Shown here one piece after another: positions 1 through 11,560 of a DNA stretch of 64,000 bases. The DNA is from Magnolia sinica (lineage: Eukaryota > Streptophyta > Magnoliopsida > Magnoliales > Magnoliaceae). Both the position numbers and the translations under genes were made by a program. How positions within the stretch are numbered: the stretch's first letter is position 1; each line of letters begins with the position of its first letter. The stretch spans positions 24,250,032 through 24,314,031 of the forward strand of contig NC_080582.1 in assembly GCF_029962835.1 (NCBI RefSeq). Direction: 5' to 3'. The notes under the pieces were generated by a model. It saw only the letters and a list, made by a program, of their open reading frames with translations, was not told the DNA's origin and searched no databases.

Positions 1-166
1 TTCTAACAAATTGATTTAGTTCATCTTGCATAGCCAAGATCCAACTTTCTTCAGTTAGTGCCTCATTTACATTAGTCGGTTCTATCTGGGAAGTGAAGTA
101 AACATGATTGCAAATATTTTCTAGTGGTCTTTTGGTTTGAACACTAGTATGAGGGTTACCAAGTAT

Positions 167-793
167 TTAATCAGTCGGATAGTCTTTTACCAACCTTAAC
201 TCAGTAATATCTGATTTTAAAGATAGTTTAGATTGATTAACCAAAATGATATCATTATCACCATCATCTTGATCAAGTCTGGGAATGATCGGTTGATCAT
301 AAATTACAACATTTATTAATTTTTGAATTACCCCATTTCTTTTATTTAAAACACGATATACTCGACTGTTTAAAGCATATCCTAAGAAAATTTCCTCATC
401 TCTTTTTACATCAAACTTATCCAAATTTTCTCGGTCATATAAAATATAGCATTTGCTTTCGAAAGTATGAAAATATTTAACATTAGGCTTTTTCTTAAAC
501 CATAATTCATAAGCTATTTTGTTTTTTTTTGCTGCTCTTATGTAATCACGATTAATTATATAATATGCAATATTCACTGCTTCAATCCATAAATATTTAG
601 GCAACTTCATACTATATAGCATTACGCTAGTCATTTCCTGTAGAACTCTATTTTTTCTTTTAGCAACTCCATTTTCCTGAGGTATTTTTGGAGCTGAGAA
701 CCCATGTAATATGCCATGATCATTGCAGTATTTCTCAATTTTTCTATTTTCAAACTCAGTTCCATGATCACTTCTTATTCTGATTACTGACAA
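167..793 (-). pseudogene. Copia integrase core (catalytic Glu replaced), SIRE copy A
   Basis: A 208-residue open stretch covers the middle and C-terminal parts of the rve integrase core, which would join element cDNA to the host chromosome. It includes the second catalytic Asp (IRSDHGTEFEN) and the segment with the third acidic residue. That segment reads GVAKRKNRVLQEM here, so the DDE glutamate is replaced by lysine (codon complement at 659-661); copy B keeps Glu. The first catalytic Asp lies further upstream in the damaged stretch 794-982, beyond a frameshift. The open frame starts at an internal Met, not a true start. Downstream, 1-166 is the variable integrase-to-reverse-transcriptase linker. 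A dead domain. Confidence 0.85.
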
Positions 794-982
794 TTCTTTA
801 TCAGTCTGGATGCATTTAATAAGCTTTTTGACTTCGTTCTCTTAAGAAAGCTACCCAATAATATCTAGTGTAGTCATCAACTACGACTAGGAAGTATTTC
901 TTTCCACCTTTACTCTCCATTCTAATAGGTCCAACTAAATCCATTTGGAAACGTTCAAGATGTCTTATTGTGACCAAGGAGT

Positions 983-1342
983 TCACTTTTTGTGACTACT
1001 CCTAATTTGCTCGCCTACCTGACAAGCACCACATACTTTGTTTGCTTTCTTTTTCAGTTTGGATAAACCACGTAAGTGATCTCTTTTGCTTAATTTATAT
1101 AGATCTGTATAGTTTATATGTTTAAGACATTGGTGCCATAATTTAGTCTCGTCTGTTTGGAACATGTAATATGAATGATTTGTTGAGCAAGAGTCATCAA
1201 TGATATAGAATTTTTCAAAAGTTCGGCGACCATTTAATATTACGTGTCCTTTATTATTTATTATCTCACATCCATGATCAGAAAATTTCACACTATGATT
1301 GTCATCACAAATTTGAGATATGCTCAGGAGATTATGTTTCAA
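983..1342 (-). pseudogene. Copia GAG-pre-integrase / integrase zinc-binding domain, SIRE copy A
   Basis: A 119-residue open stretch contains the zinc-binding His-His-Cys-Cys module that precedes Copia integrase cores: LWHQCLKHINY supplies the two His and CGACQ the two Cys, near the C-terminus. The domain helps integrase multimerise and bind LTR ends. The matching copy B frame is fused to the integrase core in one open frame (33473-34561). Here a frameshift or stop after SSHKK separates it from the core, so this copy is broken. Confidence 0.82.
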
Positions 1343-2164
1343 ACCTTCAATATATAATACATTTTTAAAGATAGGTAAGTTGGAAAGTTGTACATTACCT
1401 TTGCCGATGATCTTGCAGTTTCTACCATTTCCAAATGTAACTGATCCACCATTGATTTAGTTGATGTTTGAAAGAATGACTTTATCACCTGTCATATGTC
1501 TAGAACATCTACTATCTAGATACCATCTTAAATGCTTACTTGCTTTGAAAATTGTGTGGATAACAATACACTTAACCTTTGGAACTCATTTCATAACGGT
1601 CCTAACTCTTACCTTTCGATGTTTTGGGGAATTAGGATTTCTCTGATTTTTGTTTACTCCTTTCTCACCAGAGTTGGATTTCAATAACTCTTTGAGAAAT
1701 CCACAATTTTATCAGTAAGAGGAGGATTTCTATTATCTCTCCTTTGATATTTGTGGTTGTTGGCATATGTTTTTACATTAAAGGCTTCTTGAAATGGTTT
1801 TGTATTTTTGAAGTCATTCTTTTTACAGTTTAACTCATTTAGAGTTTTCTTTTTTAGATTTTGAAGATTCTCCTTTTACAAAAGTAAGAGCAAAATTCTT
1901 AGATTTCACATTGTTATTTTTGATATATACAAGTCCAGATTTGTCACTACTTCGGCGAGATGAAGTTAGCAGTTTTTCAAGTTTCTGGTCTCCTTGGGTA
2001 TATTTTCAACTATCCTTTGAACTCTGAAGTGAAGAAACTTCTATTTTCAATTTCTCATTTTCAGATCTAAGATTTTGCAATTCAAAAATTTTTAGACTTA
2101 AATCTAATTTTGATTTTTCAAAAGAATTAGAAAAACAATATTTTTTCAAAACAACTTTTTCAAG
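1343..2164 (-). pseudogene. Copia aspartic protease and Gag C-terminal spacer, SIRE copy A (degenerate)
   Basis: No long frame is open, but minus-strand translation near 1475-1525 gives WYLDSRCSRHMTGD, the retropepsin active-site neighbourhood that normally reads D-S-G. Here Gly is Arg (codon complement 1508-1510), whereas copy B reads D-S-G. The enzyme would cleave the Gag-Pol polyprotein. The stretch 1985-2160 matches the Gag spacer frame of copy B at 35198-35380. Inactive by both the substitution and the frame breaks. Confidence 0.72.
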
Positions 2165-2816
2165 TTATAATTGTAATTCTACACATTTTTCCTTTTGAAT
2201 TTTCAATTTAGCCACAAACTTGCCACTTTTTCTAGACAGGGCATCATATGCTTCTTGAAGGTCATCTTCATTTTCAAAGTCACTTCCAAGAGTTTCATAA
2301 TAAGATGTATCGCAATTTTTTAAAGAAGTGATTCTGGCTAGAGTCATAGAGACATGTTCTTTTTTAGTTTCATGTTCTAATTCGTTAGTTTCTGAATTAG
2401 TTTCAGATTCTGATGATTCATCCCAAGTAGTCATTATACGTTTTTCTTCTCGATTTATCATTCTTAGGACATTTTGAAGCCAGATGCCTAAATTCCAAAC
2501 AGTTAAAGCATGGTGTCTTTAGATTTAGATTTTCAATAGATTGAATTTCCTTTTCTTTTATCAAAAGGTTTTTTTTTTTTTTAAATGATTTCTTTTCTTT
2601 TTTAAAAAAAAATGTTTTATATATTATCTTTGTCAACATAGTCATATCGTCCTCACTTTCGTCATCATCTGAATTTACATTTAAAACCTTTAATTTAGAT
2701 TTAGAGGATTTGAGGGCAGTGGACTTGATCTTAGGAGCTTTGAAATTCAACTCGTAGGTTTGAAGGGATCTAACCAACTCCTCAACCTTCATAGTATCGG
2801 TATCCCTCAGTTCCAA
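2165..2816 (-). pseudogene. Copia Gag C-terminal part with CCHC zinc knuckle, SIRE copy A
   Basis: Two overlapping minus-strand frames (2418-2816 and 2165-2461) are halves of one Gag region separated by a frameshift near 2420-2460. The upstream half carries a nucleocapsid zinc knuckle of the form C-x2-C-x4-H-x4-C (CFNCLEFRHLASKC), which packages element RNA. It is preceded by a Lys-rich stretch with an A/T homopolymer run at about 2570-2620 that has probably slipped. The downstream half is an acidic, Glu/Ser-rich segment as in SIRE Gag. Copy B 35396-35773 keeps both parts in one frame. Confidence 0.8.
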
Positions 2817-2905
2817 TATAACAGTAACTTTAGAATTAAACCTATCAAGAAGTAATTGCGGTATTTTTGCACAAGCCTTACTTTTAGAGATGCTTTCACT
2901 AAGAC

Positions 2906-3277
2906 CTACATAGAATTAACTATGTTATTTAATTTCATATAGAAGTCTATATATGACTCATTTTCTTCCATATGATTTTCCTCAAATTTGGTTGTGAGTA
3001 TTTGGATCTTAGACTTTTTTACAATGTTGGTTCTTTCATGTGTCACTTTAAGTATATCCCATGCTTGTTTTGCCACCTCACACGAAATGATTCTTTTAAA
3101 TTCATCTAGTGATAGAGCATAAGTTATAGCATTCAAGGCTTTAACATTTACACTACTTTCACTTTTTTGAGTAGTCGTCCAAAACCTATAAGTAATTTCT
3201 TTCATGGATGTGATTCTATTCTCAGCTACTACTTCCATCATAGGAGGGATCCATTGAGTTACATTAGCTTGCCACAC
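2906..3277 (-). pseudogene. Copia Gag N-terminal half (UBN2-like), SIRE copy A
   Basis: A 123-residue open stretch with the usual plant Copia Gag pattern: a sentence around AKQAWDILKVTHERTNIVKKSKIQ followed by tracts such as TKFEENHMEENESYIDFYMKLNNIVN. This structural protein would form the virus-like particle. It starts at an internal Met; the true Gag start, near the primer-binding site at 3441-3451, is separated by stops around 3278-3420. Broken downstream by a frameshift before the zinc-knuckle half. Confidence 0.78.
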
Positions 3278-3440
3278 ACTTTCATCAATGGATTTGAGAA
3301 GATCCTCATCATGACTTTCCAGTAAGATTAGTTTGAGCCATCAAAGGAAGCTAGCCTAGATATGAATAAGCTTTTGCAATTTGACATCTTATAAATCTGG
3401 ATCTAGCTTTAGGAGGTAAATTCCAAAAGGAACAACCTCG

Positions 3441-3451
3441 CTCTGATACCA
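3441..3451 (-). promoter_or_regulatory. Primer-binding site of SIRE Copia copy A (initiator tRNA-Met type)
   Basis: Minus-strand TGGTATCAGAG, the standard complement to plant initiator tRNA-Met, lies two bases inside the LTR edge at 3454. It fixes the element's orientation (minus) and its 5' LTR boundary. The same site is at 36637-36647 in copy B. Confidence 0.88.
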
Positions 3452-3453
3452 CT

Positions 3454-4254
3454 TGAAAGATGAGCTACAAATGTCCTATAAGAGGGTGAATAGGACAATA
3501 CTAATTCCTTATATAAATTTACAGAAATAATATTCTTAATCACATAAAGTATTGAAACCTTGATTACAACTAATTCGTAGGATAGCCTTCATCTATAACT
3601 TTACGCAGATAACTTTATTTCATGACATCCTTGAAATCAATATTTCAAAATAAAGATACCAGAGAATAAAATAAATTAATCACTACAAATACATAGAGTT
3701 ATAGTGGTTTGGTGTTCAACACACACCTACTCCGCTCCCAGAATTACTACCATTGTAATTTTGGCTTTCCACTATATCAAGGTTTTCCTAAGTTCACCTT
3801 AACAACCTCTTAAAGTACTTGTGATTTTCATAGGCTTGCCACAACAAAACCCCCTTAGTGATTTTCACGAGCTAACCACTAATCAACCCAATAAGATTTC
3901 TAGGATATCTTTAAAAAAAAATCCAAATGAAATAATAAGATAGTCACAATACATATCTTCAGAAGACAGAGTGTCAATTTAAAAATATTCGATGAAGTCG
4001 AGGCTTTGATTAATGCAGCGATCTTCTTTCATGAATGTCGATGAAGCAAAATATGCTCAACCAAAAAGAATCTAGGGATCTAATATATCTCAAGGAATAT
4101 AAACCCTAACTACTGCAAATTAAATTATCTATTTCTTAAGTAAAGTATAGATTACTCTCTAATTACATTTAAAACTAACTTAAGAAAGAGAATTGAATAA
4201 GTTAATATAAAATAAAAATTACCACACAGATAGCTTTGAGAGGACTTGAGTTTC
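3454..4254 (-). mobile_element. SIRE Copia 5' LTR, segment 1 (copy A), ending in Gypsy target duplication
   Basis: Begins TGAAAGATGAG next to the primer-binding site and runs to the Gypsy insertion. The last five bases, GTTTC (4250-4254), are repeated at 17640-17644 across the Gypsy. The LTR resumes at 17645, so this is a single LTR split by nested insertions. The corresponding piece in copy B is 36650-37454. No coding capacity. Confidence 0.83.
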
Positions 4255-7010
4255 GGTCACGCCCCAGACTCGGTGACTGGGCTCACAAGAATCTCAATTG
4301 CCGATTCCGATGCTAATAGCCGCCAGAGTACCCCATTCTCGGTTCTTAGCACCCATTCATCAGGTTTCGATCCTGGGATCTTACAAGGAGGATTTTCATA
4401 ACATAAATCTGATCCATAAAGAGCATACCCAAGATCATAACATCATAATCACAGATAAATAACAACAGGAACAGCATTACAAAATCAACTAAGAATTTAA
4501 GCTTTTACAAGATACAAGGCTCAAAGGGAAATACAAAGTATATATAAAGGAAACTCTAAAAGGATCAGCGGCACGCTCCAGCTCTTGCTCCGCTCTTTGG
4601 CCTAGGATCACCTGCACGCATCAATCGTGCATAAGCTTATAGAAAGCTTAGAGGGCGGTATAAGTGTGTGCAGGACAGGAGGCATGACGACAATATTAGA
4701 ATATGTGAAAAGATGCAGTAAGACCATGAATACCACTAGCCGTCACAAGGCTAAGCAATGCAAGGCAGGAATACCATCTGCCAATAAATGCTATGCAATG
4801 CAGGGCTCTACAGCCAAGTGCCATATGCAATATGCAATGCAGTCATGCTCATCCTCATATCAAGTCCACAAATCAGTACAGTTCCTCTTTAAAAAATCAT
4901 TGGGGTCAAATACACTACCTGCTGACTGCCGCTCTCCTAGCTGCATAGCCCAGCGAGCATAAGAGACCTCACTACCCGCCTGTGGACAGCCAATCACTAA
5001 CAAGGCTCAATAGTAGCGGACCCATTTATGAGCTGGTCAAACTCAGCCTAACTGTTACCCCCTCACTTAGGCAGGTAAGGCCACACCCCCTCCTAACCGA
5101 CCACGATACAGCGGGAGACGCGCCTAATGGTAAAGGCACCGACACTCATGTTTTCCACTCGATCCCGGCATTGGAGCATCTCCTGGTACTATAAAGGTTC
5201 TGGGACTTTCACCCAAGGACATCCTACGTGCCCTAAGTGCTCAAACAAATATTTTCAGTGTCCAAATTTGGCCATCCATGATATACCTGTAGAGGTTACA
5301 GCCATGATGAAGCAAGGGCGAATATCAACGTGCTATGCAATGCCAGATGCATGAATTGCACCAATCAATCATACATCCAATCTTGCGCATCCAGTACGCC
5401 AGGTATGGGACAACTACATCACCCTGGGAGTCCCATGACAGCCTGCCCAATGGCATAATATCATGACCAATCAACCATCTCAACCAAGCAAATATATGAT
5501 GCACATGGGAATGGGTCATGAAGTAACCAAGTATGCCATGCGGTGATGTTGTACTCTCCTCCTAACCAAGTAGGGTCTAGGTACTTAGACAGTTTCCATG
5601 GAGAGAAGGAACACAACCTCTAGTGGGGACCCAAAAGCCTGGGGTAGCCCACGAGACTAGATAGACAACGCCATGGGCCTAAATGATGTGAATGGGCCTA
5701 GCAAGGGTCTATGGTAGACATTTAACCACCCATAGATAATAGTGTGCCTAACAAGAGGGCCTAGGGGTACAGAAATGTGGATGTTTAACCACCATTTGTC
5801 CCAAGAAGGCATCCCATAAGGAAATCTAGCCAATACAAGGCCCATGGTCCGAGTACAACCACAAAGATAAAATGGGTAGCTATACATACAATTGCATCAC
5901 ATGGCGGACCTTAATAACACGGTCCAAGGCCTACATACATAATCATGGGTCCAAAGGGCAATTCGTGGCCAACATGCAACAACATGGGCCTATAAGAGAG
6001 ATTATGGCCTAAAAATAATGCCACCAAATCCATGCATTATGTTGGACTTAGTGGGCAGCCCATAAGCCCAAAAACATAGGCGAAGATCATATCCAAGTTG
6101 AGCCAAATGGATCCTACAACATCAGCCCAAAAACTAGTTAATTAGATGGGCAATCAAGGGCTCAGCTACATCTATATTTCAGCCCAAATAGCCCAGCATA
6201 ATGGTGGAAACACCTAGGACGTCCAACCATGTTCCCAAAGAAATGTGGTGGCCCTAGATGCCCTTGATCACATAGAAGGGGTCCCAGCATAGTGGGCCAT
6301 AATGGAGATGAATTTAGGAGTCGTACACAAGCCCAAATAATTTATACAAAAATGGACAACAAGGCATATCAAAAAAATCTGCTGCTGTAAAAATGCTGCT
6401 GTCCCCAACTTTGGCACCTAATGGGGTGGGTCCAAGCCTGCCAAATTAAAGGGGAAATGGGTGGATTTCATGCACTCATATGTGGACAGCAAGTGAGGTC
6501 CACTAGGGTGGCCTACCTTCCTAAAAACTTGGCCAATACAAGCCCATTTCCAACATGCAGGATTACTGGACAGTCCAGAAAATTCTGGACCGTCCAGCCC
6601 TCTTAGGCCCACTCCATGTGTCTCAATACAGGGGTAGAGGGTATGGGCTCCATCCTACATCAAGGTCGGGTCTACACCTCAAATAATTCCAAAAGAAATC
6701 AGGGAGAAAAGCCTTGTAAACAGACCTAAAACAATACCGAAAACCATGCATCAAATGGGCTTGAAATTTCAGCCCATAGAAAAATATTTAAAGGGATTAA
6801 TGCTATGATAATACAAGTGGGGCCCACCTAGATGGACCACCAAAATTCTAGACACACTCCCTCCCAAAAATCTCTAAGAAAATCAAACCTTAGGGGCCAT
6901 CCAACCCATGCAAGACAGGGTGGGCCTGGACGTCCCCAAAAATCTGGATGGTCTGGGATGTTTTTGGTCACATCAGTGGGTCACCATCATCAGTAGCAAA
7001 AAGAAGGAAG

Positions 7011-7052
<42 letters not shown>

Positions 7053-8085
7053 AATGGCCATAGGGGAGGATTCTGATACTATGAATCCTCCACCAACATA
7101 ATCCACACCTTACATCTTACATGCATGCTTGAGATCTTACAATCCAAGGAATTTGCTGAGGTAGGGATGTTATCCCCACCATGCATGCCATGGTTTAGAT
7201 GACTAAACAACCATTAAATCAAAGAAATCTATCATGGTGGGTTCATGGAGAATGATCCACCATGGAAACGTGCATGCGTCATGTGGGTCTTTAGCCTCAC
7301 ATCATGGAGCTATGTAGGACCGCCACCATTAATTGGTGGGTCCTACATACTCCCAAATATGAAGAGAAGAACATGCAAGAAGAAGAAGGAAAGAAAGAGC
7401 TTCAATGCATCACCCACCTTCAAGATCTTCCTCCAACTTCAAGCCACAAGCTCTAAAGCTCCAATGGAAGGGTTCTAGTGGTGGAGATAGGGTTTAGATG
7501 GATGGATTGGGAGAGAGAAGGGGGAGAAGTTTCTGGAATAAGGAAGAAATGGTGGATGTCCCACCTAGCAAGGAAAGGAAGGAGAGGGAAATGAGAGAGA
7601 AGAGAGGAGAGAGGAGGGTTATAGAAGAGTAATGATGAGTTTGGAAGAAAGAGCTAGCTTGGGAAGAGGAATGCATAGGATGGAGAGAATATCTCATGAT
7701 TATTTTCTAGAAAAGAAAAACAATCATAGCTAGGCTAGGTCATTATGGAGGGTAGCTTGCATAGAAAAAGGTGCACTAGGGTGGGGCCCACATGAAAAAC
7801 ATGCAAGGGTCTAAGTGGGTGCCACATGCATGATCAATGGCCCAAAATGGTGCGGGCTACATCTAATGATGTACACATTGGATGGATGCATGAGACGCGG
7901 CTTTGGAACTGCGGTGTCGATGCGATTGCAACGGTATAGGTTTCGGGTCGATCCGGGTCATGTTAGCATGACGGGATTTAAGGATGACAACAAACGAAAT
8001 CTACAGGTTGCGGGTCGCAGAAATTTGACCGGTAGGACCGTGGGACCTAACAGAATAAAATGGATGCTCAGAATAGGGTCTTAGA
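4255..8085 (-). repeat. Gypsy 3' LTR (element sense), 3.8 kb
   Basis: Aligns with 13133-17639 but lacks about 630 bases (15063-15695 of the other LTR), joined near 6210. It keeps a ~38-base segment around 4940-4980 that the right LTR lacks near 13812. The edge base at 4255 is mutated (TG to GG). It contains a (GA)n tract at 7016-7050 and is rich in GGCCCA/TGGGCC words. Short plus and minus ORFs in it are not coding. Confidence 0.9.
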
Positions 8086-8100
8086 TCTCTCCCCACCTAC
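8086..8100 (-). promoter_or_regulatory. Gypsy polypurine tract
   Basis: Directly internal to the left LTR, the minus strand reads GTAGGTGGGGAGAGA, a G/A-rich plus-strand priming site as expected next to a 3' LTR. It confirms orientation and the LTR edge at 8085. Confidence 0.8.
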
Positions 8101-8219
8101 AAAGAAATTTCATCCTCGAAATTTTCCATACCCAAGAAAAATGCAATTCAAAAACATATCATCACATAAATATCAATTAGCAACATAAGAGAAGGCAATA
8201 CATAATGCAACACAAGCAA

Positions 8220-8633
8220 TCAATCAACAAACAGATTGGGATAACGCTCTCAAATCTCTGCTTCGCACTCCCAAGACACCTCTGCCTTCGAATGATGACC
8301 CTACTGAACCTTCACTAGGGGAATAACCTTAGTCCGGAGAACCTGCTCCTTCCAATCAAGAATGCAAATCAGCTGCTCAATGTAAGAAGCATCCTCACAG
8401 ACCTCAAGGGGTTGTCAATCAATCACCAGAATAATGTTTGACCCACACTTACGCAACTTCAATATATGGAACACGTCGCGGATACTGGACATCTCAGAAG
8501 GTAAGGCGAGCCTATAAGCCACGACGCCTACGCGCCCAGTGATCTCGAAAGGTCCAATGAATCTCGAGGCAAGTTTGCCCTTCACTCCAAACCATACCAT
8601 GCCCTTCATGGGAGAGACCTTGAGATACACCAT
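8220..8633 (-). pseudogene. Gypsy integrase C-terminus and chromodomain (degenerate)
   Basis: The frame 8415-8633 encodes the post-core integrase segment (KVSPMKGM, RFIGPFEI, VAYRLALP), standard in Tekay/Del chromoviruses. After an in-frame stop near 8410, the minus strand continues with YIEQLICILDWKEQVLR, KVIPLVKVQ and a W-E-C-E-A-E stretch near 8220-8380. This is recognisable as a retroelement chromodomain, which targets insertion to heterochromatin. At least two stops interrupt it (one replaces the Trp of KVxW). Not functional. Confidence 0.8.
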
Positions 8634-8693
8634 GTCCCCAACTGCAAACTCAAGGGGTCGACGCCGACGATGAGCAAAACTCTTTCGCTGGCT

Positions 8694-9506
8694 CTAAGCT
8701 GTGCGCATCCTCTGCCTGATAATATCAATAATCTCTGACGTCTGCTGCACAAGCTCAGGACCTAGGAGACGATGCTCTCCAACCTTGATCCAACAACTAG
8801 GAGATCTGCATGGTCTGTCATATAGTGCCTTAAAAGGAGCTATGCCAATGGTCACCTGATAACTGTTATTGTACGTGAACTCGGCCAAGAGCAAAGGCTT
8901 ATCCCAGCTACCCGTGAAGTTGATCACACAAGCTTTAAGTATATCCTCTAGGATCTGGTTGACCCTTTCGGTTTGCCCATCCATTTGTGAATGATAAGCG
9001 GTGCTGAGCTGCAAAGTGGTCCCCATCACCTGCTGAAAGCTCCTACAAAAATGAGACATAAATCTAGGGTCTTAGTAAAAAACAATCGAAACTGAAATGC
9101 CGTGCAATCTCACTAACTCCTCAATAAATACCTTCGCAAGCCGGTCCAATGCCCAAGTCACATGCATCAGAATAAAATGTGCCAACTTTGTTAGACGATC
9201 GACGATAACGTAGATGGTGTCGTGTCTGAATTGAGTCTTCGGCAAACCCATGATGAAATCAGTCAACACGTGCTCCCACTTCCACGGTGGAACACTCAAT
9301 GGCTGCAAAGGACCAGGGGGCCCCTGGTGGTCGGCCTTAACATGCTGACAAGTGTTACACTTGGCCACAAAACTAGCAATTTGGCGCTTCATCCCTGGCC
9401 AAAAATACTGCCTCCTCATATCACAATACATCTTCATGGAGACCAGGTGGATCGTAAGTCTCAATCGGTGTGTCTCGGTCATCAGATCTCTGCGTAACTC
9501 TGGCAC
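8694..9506 (-). pseudogene. Gypsy integrase: zinc domain and core (broken)
   Basis: The upstream piece 9072-9506 has the HHCC zinc domain (HRLRLTIH, then CNTCQHVK) and the first catalytic Asp in HVLTDFIMGLP. The downstream piece 8694-9059 carries the third catalytic residue in DGQTERVNQ. The join near 9065 is an in-frame stop, and the usual S-D-R-D motif holding the second Asp reads F-Y-stop-D, so the triad is lost. The enzyme would insert cDNA into chromatin. Placement after RNase H is the Gypsy order. Confidence 0.87.
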
Positions 9507-9515
9507 GTCCGGAAC

Positions 9516-9755
9516 TCACAATCGGGCTCTGTAGCGAAGTCCACCATCAGAACCAATCTGCCAATCAGACTGTTGTACGGATGCTGCCTCTACTCGGTAT
9601 CCCTGTAACGACTCGTCTGTCTGCTGAGCCTTGATCACCCTTGCGACAAGAGAGGGTTGAATCGACAAGGTCGAAAGCTGAACAATAGAGGACTGTAGAT
9701 CAAACTCAAAGTCAAACTCCAATACATCCTTGAGCATCTTCCATTCACAAACCAT
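9516..9755 (-). pseudogene. Gypsy RNase H to integrase connector
   Basis: An open stretch of 79 residues between the RNase H domain and the integrase zinc domain. It includes SLVARVIKAQQTDESLQGYR and GGLRYRARL, the connector typical of chromoviral Pol. A break at 9756-9892 separates it from the RNase H frame. It has no catalytic role of its own. Confidence 0.68.
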
Positions 9756-9892
9756 TATCTCATCACCAGGCCTCGTGGCTGATGGCTGAGCCCATTCGCC
9801 ACCACATTTGCCTTACCCAGGTGGTACTAAAGGTCGAAATCATAATCCTTCAAGAGCTTCATCCATCGCCTCTGTCGCATATTCAGCTCCGA

Positions 9893-10303
9893 CTACGAAA
9901 ATAAATACTTTAAGCTCTTATGGTCTGAGAAGAGCTCGAACCTCACCCCATAGAGATAATGCCTCCACACCTTCAGTGCAAAGACAACTGCTGCTAACTC
10001 CAGATCATATGTGTGGTAGTTCAACTCATGGACCTTGAGCTGGCACGAGGCATATGCCACTAGTCTCCCGTGCTGCATCAGAATAACACCCAAACAAACT
10101 CTACTAGCATCGGTGAAAACAACAAAACAATCACTCCCAGCAGGAAGAGTGAGGACAGGATCAGACGTGAGGCGATCCTTAAGCTCCAAGAAAGCCTGCT
10201 TGCAAGTGTCACTCCACACAAACTTGGCGCCCTTCCGAGTCAGCTTGGTCAACAGTGCTGCAATGCGGGAGAAACTCTTGATGAAACAACGATAATATCC
10301 CAC
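9893..10303 (-). pseudogene. Gypsy RNase H domain with reverse-transcriptase tail
   Basis: A 136-residue open frame. The first third ([25 protein letters not shown]) is the thumb/connection of reverse transcriptase. The rest is RNase H with its acidic residues visible: [15 protein letters not shown] and [11 protein letters not shown]. It would degrade RNA in the RNA-DNA hybrid. This is one of the better preserved domains, but it is cut off from reverse transcriptase by stops at 10304-10767. Confidence 0.88.
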
Positions 10304-11163
10304 TAGACCAAGGAAACTATGGATCTCGGACGCATTTGTGAGCTAGCCCCATTGACGCACTACATCAACCTTCGAGGGGTCCACAACGACACCATCCCTT
10401 GTCACCACATGACCGAGGAATCTCACCTCATCCTACTAGAACTCGCACTTCTCCAGCTTCGCATATAGCTGGTGGGCACGGAGGGTCTCTAACACTATCT
10501 GCAAATGCAACCATGGTCCTCCCGGGTCCTCGAATACAATAGAATATCATCGATGAAGACTATGACAAACTGGTCGAGGTAGGGCCGGAAGACCTCGTTC
10601 ATTAACTGTATGAAGGCGGCGGGTGTATTGGTCAGCCAAAAAGACATGACTAGAAACTCAAAATGACCGTAGCGAGTCCGGAAAGCTGTCTTCGGAATGT
10701 CCTCCTTTCGAACTCAAATCCGATGATAACTAGAGCGCAAGTCAATCTTGGAAAAGAACTGAGCACCCTACAGCTGGTCGAATAAATCATCAATCCTCGA
10801 GAGCAGGTATTTATTCTTGATAGTGACTTTATTGAGCTCGCGGTAATTCATGTAGAGCCTCAACAAGTCATCCTTCTTCTTCACGAACAATACCGGGGCT
10901 CCCCACGGCGAACAGCTAGGACGAATGAAACGCAACTCTCGTAACTCATCCAATTTTCCCTGCAACTCCCACAACTCCATTAGTATCATCTGATACGAGG
11001 CCTTCGAGATAGGCGCGGTACCGGGCACCAGATCTATCTGAAACTTTATTTGTCGGCCCGGCGACAATCCTAAAATCTCTTGAAACACATCCGGGAACTC
11101 ACAAACTATCAGCAACTGCTCGAAACACCCAGCCACTGACTCCTCAACAACACAGGCCAACAA
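10304..11163 (-). pseudogene. Gypsy reverse transcriptase (split by stops)
   Basis: The frame 10768-11163 holds the fingers region: [42 protein letters not shown] and [11 protein letters not shown]. Beyond a break, the minus strand at 10542-10557 reads FIDDIL, the YxDD-box catalytic site with both aspartates present. The domain copies element RNA into DNA. Stops between the two parts (for example near 10320-10440 and 10720) disable it. Confidence 0.85.
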
Positions 11164-11560
11164 GCTAAATAGCGGCTCTCCTCTGGGCTTGGCAACGAAC
11201 TAACACATAGGCAAGCCGAGTATGCAGAACGTGACCGTCTAGGTGGAACAATCCAACACAGCATGGTACTCGGCAAGCCAATCCATACCCAAGATAACAT
11301 CATACTCGGCTATCGACAACATGAACAAATCTGCGGGCAGGAACACCTCTCCAACCAAGACAGGACAAGATGAACAGAGATGGCTCAAAACTGCAGACTT
11401 CCCTAAGGGAGTTGAAATTGATAGGGCCTTACGAGCGGACTCCGACGGAAGACTGGTCGATCAGCAGAACTCCTTGACCACGAACGAATGGGAAGCTCCG
11501 AAATCAAACAATATATGGGCAATAGAAGCAGAGACAAGAAGAATACCCTCGACTACTTCT
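11164..11560 (-). pseudogene. Gypsy aspartic protease (active site altered)
   Basis: Minus-strand translation around 11495-11540 reads LFDFGASHSFVVKEFC followed by a stop. The family motif is D-S-G-A-S-H-S-F; here Ser is Phe. The domain lies between the Gag zinc knuckle and reverse transcriptase as expected for Gypsy Pol. It would process the polyprotein. The substitution and the stop make it inactive. Confidence 0.76.

Larger units (their letters stand above)
1..3453 (-). mobile_element. SIRE-type Ty1/Copia retrotransposon, internal region, copy A (decayed)
   Basis: Reading right to left on the minus strand, the order is primer-binding site, gag with zinc knuckle, protease, integrase zinc domain and integrase core, leaving the window before reverse transcriptase. 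Integrase before reverse transcriptase is the Copia order. The zinc-domain wording (KLSKRDHLRGL, SSHKK), the integrase core, and LTR text reading as CTATTCACC in the minus sense match the SIRE lineage. Frames are broken by frameshifts and stops in every domain, so it is non-autonomous. Copy B (32491-36649) is the duplicated partner and fills in the reverse transcriptase part. Confidence 0.85.

Noticed and set aside
9222..9534. Plus-strand frames over the Gypsy integrase
   Set aside because: Antisense shadows of the minus-strand integrase zinc-domain frame.
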